NCBI GenBank assembly: GCA_016297405.1
Contig: JAEDGP010000031.1
Span: 1 to 23,858, forward strand
Direction of reading: 5' to 3'
DNA length: 23,858 bases
From: Treponema sp.
Lineage (GTDB): Bacteria > Spirochaetota > Spirochaetia > Treponematales > Treponemataceae
The position numbers and the translations under genes were made by a program. Below the pieces are notes generated by a model. That model had not been told where the DNA came from and ran no database searches. It saw only the letters and a list, made by a program, of their open reading frames with translations. Every line of letters starts with the position of its first letter. Positions within the stretch are counted from its first letter, which is position 1. This document shows positions 22,025 through 23,858 of the stretch, one piece after another.

Positions 22025-22237
22025 TTGCAAGCCTTGAAAACAGCAGTCAAGAATCTTGAAAAATATCCTTACGAATACGAAGTGAATCCCGTTTCAGTGG
22101 CAAAAGCAATGTACCCGGCAGTTCCCTATACATCATCAATAAAAGCTCCAGACATTCATATGGCCACATGCTACATTTTGAAAAAAAACGTCATAATGGC
22201 AGGAAAAATGATATTTTTCTTGCCATTTTTTCTTTAA
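22025..22237 (+). pseudogene. Possible gene remnant or small ORF (uncertain)
   Basis: This 253-nt gap between divergent genes holds a 70-codon frame beginning with TTG. Its first 55 codons look protein-like (NLEKYPYEYEVNPVSVAKAM, PAVPYTSSIKAPDIHMATCY), but I do not recognise them. The last codons run through a transcription terminator and become hydrophobic by chance. It has no Shine-Dalgarno and no clear promoter. It may be the tail of a decayed gene, a small protein, or a chance frame. Confidence 0.25.
22198..22235 (+). terminator. Rho-independent terminator upstream of the MATE gene
   Basis: GGCAGGAAAAAT (22198-22209), loop GAT, then ATTTTTCTTGCC (22213-22224) form a 12-bp stem with one G-U pair, followed by ATTTTTTCTTT. 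No convincing upstream gene on this strand is present. Its T-rich tail overlaps the MATE -35. Confidence 0.7.
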
Positions 22238-22253
22238 CCATTATATTAAAGAA
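22220..22253 (+). promoter_or_regulatory. Leaderless promoter of the MATE transporter
   Basis: TTGCCA (22220-22225), 16 nt, TATATT (22242-22247), then 6 nt to the ATG at 22254. The -35 lies in the 3' arm of the preceding terminator. No Shine-Dalgarno is visible. Confidence 0.5.
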
Positions 22254-23633
22254 ATGAACAACAAATATTTTGGCAACAGCTCTTTTTACCACAGAGCGCT
22301 TTCCATCGCCATTCCAGTTATGGCTCAGCAGCTCATCCAAAACCTGGTTTCCCTGATCGACAACTTTATGGTTGCAGGTCTTGGGGACATCAAAATGAGC
22401 GGCGTAAATATCGCCGGTCAAATATTCTTTATTTTCTTTGTACTTTCTACAACAATCTGTTCTTCTGGCGGCATATTCATGAGCCAGTTCAAGGGAGCTG
22501 ATGACAAAGAAGGCATGAGGCAGGTTTTCAGGTTCAAGCTCATCGTAACAGGCCTCATTGGCATATCGTTTGCCTTTCTTTGCTACATGGCACCACGAGG
22601 TCTATTTTGGCTCATGGTCACTTCCAACACAGATTCTTCTGCCATATTGGACCAGACTCAAATATATTCAAGATCAGTGGCGCTTTCCTTTGTATTTGCG
22701 GTATTTGCACAATCCATCGCAACATCATTGCGCGAAATTGAAATAGTACGCGCTCCACTTGTGATTTCTGTAATCGCAACGCTCATCAACACACTGTTCA
22801 ACTGGATTCTGATTTATGGAAACCTTGGCGTCTGCAGAATGGAAGTCGCTGGTGCAGGCTACGCAACTGTCATTGCACGATTTTGCGAACTTTTAATGTT
22901 CATCATTTATGCGGCAAAGAAAAAACCTGATTTCCTTTTCAAATTAAAAAATCTGTTCAACATCAACTACAAGCTTTTTGGAACACTAATCATCAAATCC
23001 CTTGTAATTCTGTACTCCGAAATATTCTGGGCAATAAGCGAAACGGTTTCCAACGCACTCTACAATACAAGGGGTGGCTCTGAAGTAGTTTCTGGCATGG
23101 CTTCAGGATTTGCCATTGCAAACTTGATTTTCATAAGCATGGGCGGAATCCTGACCAGCACAGGCGTAATAATGGGAACAGAACTTGGAAAAGGAAACCT
23201 GGAAGAATGCCGCAAATACAAAACATGGCTTTTAAGCGGCGCAACAATATTCGGTTTTGCCTTTACCCTTATTGGACTTGGCACAACCTTCCTTATTCCA
23301 GTTGTTTTTGGGCAGCTTTCACCCCAGGCAAGATCCATCGCCTTTTATCTTGTAATTACAGCTGCTGCATATCTTCCTCTTTGGGCTTTAATTAATTCCC
23401 AATATGCTGTGAGCCGATCTGGTGGTGACACAAAAATGGGAGCTGTATGCGATACGGTGGGAAACTTTCTTTTCCTTGGGGGAATGTTTATGCTGACCTA
23501 TTTTACAGGCCTTGGGCCAATCCAGATGTACGCAATCGTAAAACTTAGCGACGTACCAAAAACAATTATCGCCCATTTCTGGCTTAAAAAAGAAAAATGG
23601 CTTGTAAACCTGGCCGCTCAAAACAGTCGATAA
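22254..23633 (+). CDS. MATE family multidrug/metabolite efflux transporter
   Basis: Inner-membrane antiporter, 459 aa with 12 predicted membrane segments in two homologous halves. The N-terminus (HRALSIAIPVMAQQLIQNLVSLIDNFMVAGLGD) is the classic MATE entry: Pro in the first helix, and the Asp of SLIDNFMV. Further family marks are SGVNIAGQIFFIFFV, SSGGIFMSQFKGADD, the TLINTLFNWILIYGNLG block, and VAGAGYATVIARF. The second half starts near residue 240 with a long loop before it. It belongs to the bacterial NorM/DinF-like exporters driven by Na+ or H+; drug or substrate is unknown. It stands alone and is followed by an inverted-repeat element. Confidence 0.94.
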   Translation: MNNKYFGNSSFYHRALSIAIPVMAQQLIQNLVSLIDNFMVAGLGDIKMSGVNIAGQIFFIFFVLSTTICSSGGIFMSQFKGADDKEGMRQVFRFKLIVTGLIGISFAFLCYMAPRGLFWLMVTSNTDSSAILDQTQIYSRSVALSFVFAVFAQSIATSLREIEIVRAPLVISVIATLINTLFNWILIYGNLGVCRMEVAGAGYATVIARFCELLMFIIYAAKKKPDFLFKLKNLFNINYKLFGTLIIKSLVILYSEIFWAISETVSNALYNTRGGSEVVSGMASGFAIANLIFISMGGILTSTGVIMGTELGKGNLEECRKYKTWLLSGATIFGFAFTLIGLGTTFLIPVVFGQLSPQARSIAFYLVITAAAYLPLWALINSQYAVSRSGGDTKMGAVCDTVGNFLFLGGMFMLTYFTGLGPIQMYAIVKLSDVPKTIIAHFWLKKEKWLVNLAAQNSR

Positions 23634-23645
23634 AAAAAAGTAGAG

Positions 23646-23671
23646 CTACCGTTGCTTTTGTAACAGGGTAG
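23646..23671 (+). other. Short hairpin after the MATE gene
   Basis: CTACC (23646-23650) pairs with GGTAG (23667-23671), with GTT/AAC possible inside. No U-tract follows, so it is not a typical terminator. Confidence 0.3.
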
Positions 23672-23687
23672 TTAAAATTGCTTTAGC

Positions 23688-23843
23688 AAAAAAGGGGCTG
23701 TCCCAAAAGTAATGAGTGTAGCGCTCATTGAGCCCTTCGACAGGTGGTTCCTGAGCCTGTCGTCGAAATGACTGCTACACTAAATGTGGTGGTTTCGATA
23801 AATTCAACCACCGTAATGCTACCTTATTGGACAGCCCCTTTTT
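23688..23843. mobile_element. MITE-like nested inverted-repeat element, 156 bp
   Basis: Terminal inverted repeats of 15 bp match perfectly: AAAAAGGGGCTGTCC (23689-23703) and GGACAGCCCCTTTTT (23829-23843). Inside are two nested palindromes. One pairs GTGTAGC (23716-23722) with GCTACAC (23774-23780), TCATT with AATGA, and TTCGACAGG (23736-23744) with CCTGTCG plus CGAA. The other pairs GGTGGTT (23788-23794) with AACCACC (23806-23812). There is no ORF. GGGGCTGTC ends resemble those I recall for IS1182-type elements. No clear target-site duplication is seen. The 3' arm plus T5 would also terminate the MATE transcript. Confidence 0.6.
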
Positions 23844-23858
23844 CATTACGAAAAAATC

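Noticed and set aside
23646..23671. Terminator of the MATE gene
   Set aside because: The stem is short and no U-run follows. The large inverted repeat downstream is the better candidate.

Overview
The window looks like the chromosome of an anaerobic, low-to-mid GC spirochaete, most likely a host-associated Treponema. The evidence is indirect: many lipoproteins with short spirochaete-type lipoboxes, a Bmp/TmpC-family nucleoside-binding lipoprotein, frequent TTG starts, and two-component proteins with several receiver domains. I see no rRNA, tRNA, CRISPR array, prophage or transposase gene. Most of the DNA is ordinary, densely packed chromosome.

Layout. 1-2431 (minus): ATPase and fused double permease of an iron/polyamine/phosphonate-type ABC importer; the operon continues past the left edge. 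2567-4342 (plus): RecQ-like helicase, overlapping tail-to-tail a small membrane protein (4267-4506, minus). 4629-5575 (plus): a small lipoprotein and a small membrane-anchored protein, then a terminator. 5723-8450 (plus): hisH, hisF, acyl-ACP thioesterase and a QueD/PTPS-family enzyme, closed by a strong terminator. 8636-10430 (plus): Bmp-family lipoprotein and an FNT-type channel. 10573-14675 (plus): a REC-STAS-like-REC protein, a hybrid histidine kinase without sensor domain (HisKA-HATPase-REC-REC-Hpt) and a PHP-family histidinol-phosphatase. 14735-15460: dksA and infA diverging from overlapping promoters. 15441-16395 (minus): J-domain membrane protein and RRM protein. 16410-20251 (minus): purine operon purE-purF-purM-purN. 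20460-22000 (minus): DJ-1/PfpI protein and a pair of envelope proteins. 22254-23633 (plus): MATE transporter, followed by a 156-bp nested inverted-repeat element.

How the genes fit together. Four steps of purine synthesis are clustered with translation-coupled starts and structured RNA between cistrons. HisHF releases AICAR, a purine intermediate, and the PHP phosphatase performs a late histidine step, so two partial histidine loci lie near a purine locus. The kinase and the double-receiver protein form a self-contained phosphorelay.

Most unusual observations. (1) At least five genes that begin transcription units have a good promoter ending 6-7 nt before the ATG and no Shine-Dalgarno, suggesting systematic leaderless transcription, while downstream genes carry normal Shine-Dalgarno sites. 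(2) The sensorless phosphorelay has a STAS-like domain between two receivers. (3) A MITE-like element lies at the right end. All functional assignments are from sequence motifs read by eye; no database search was run.
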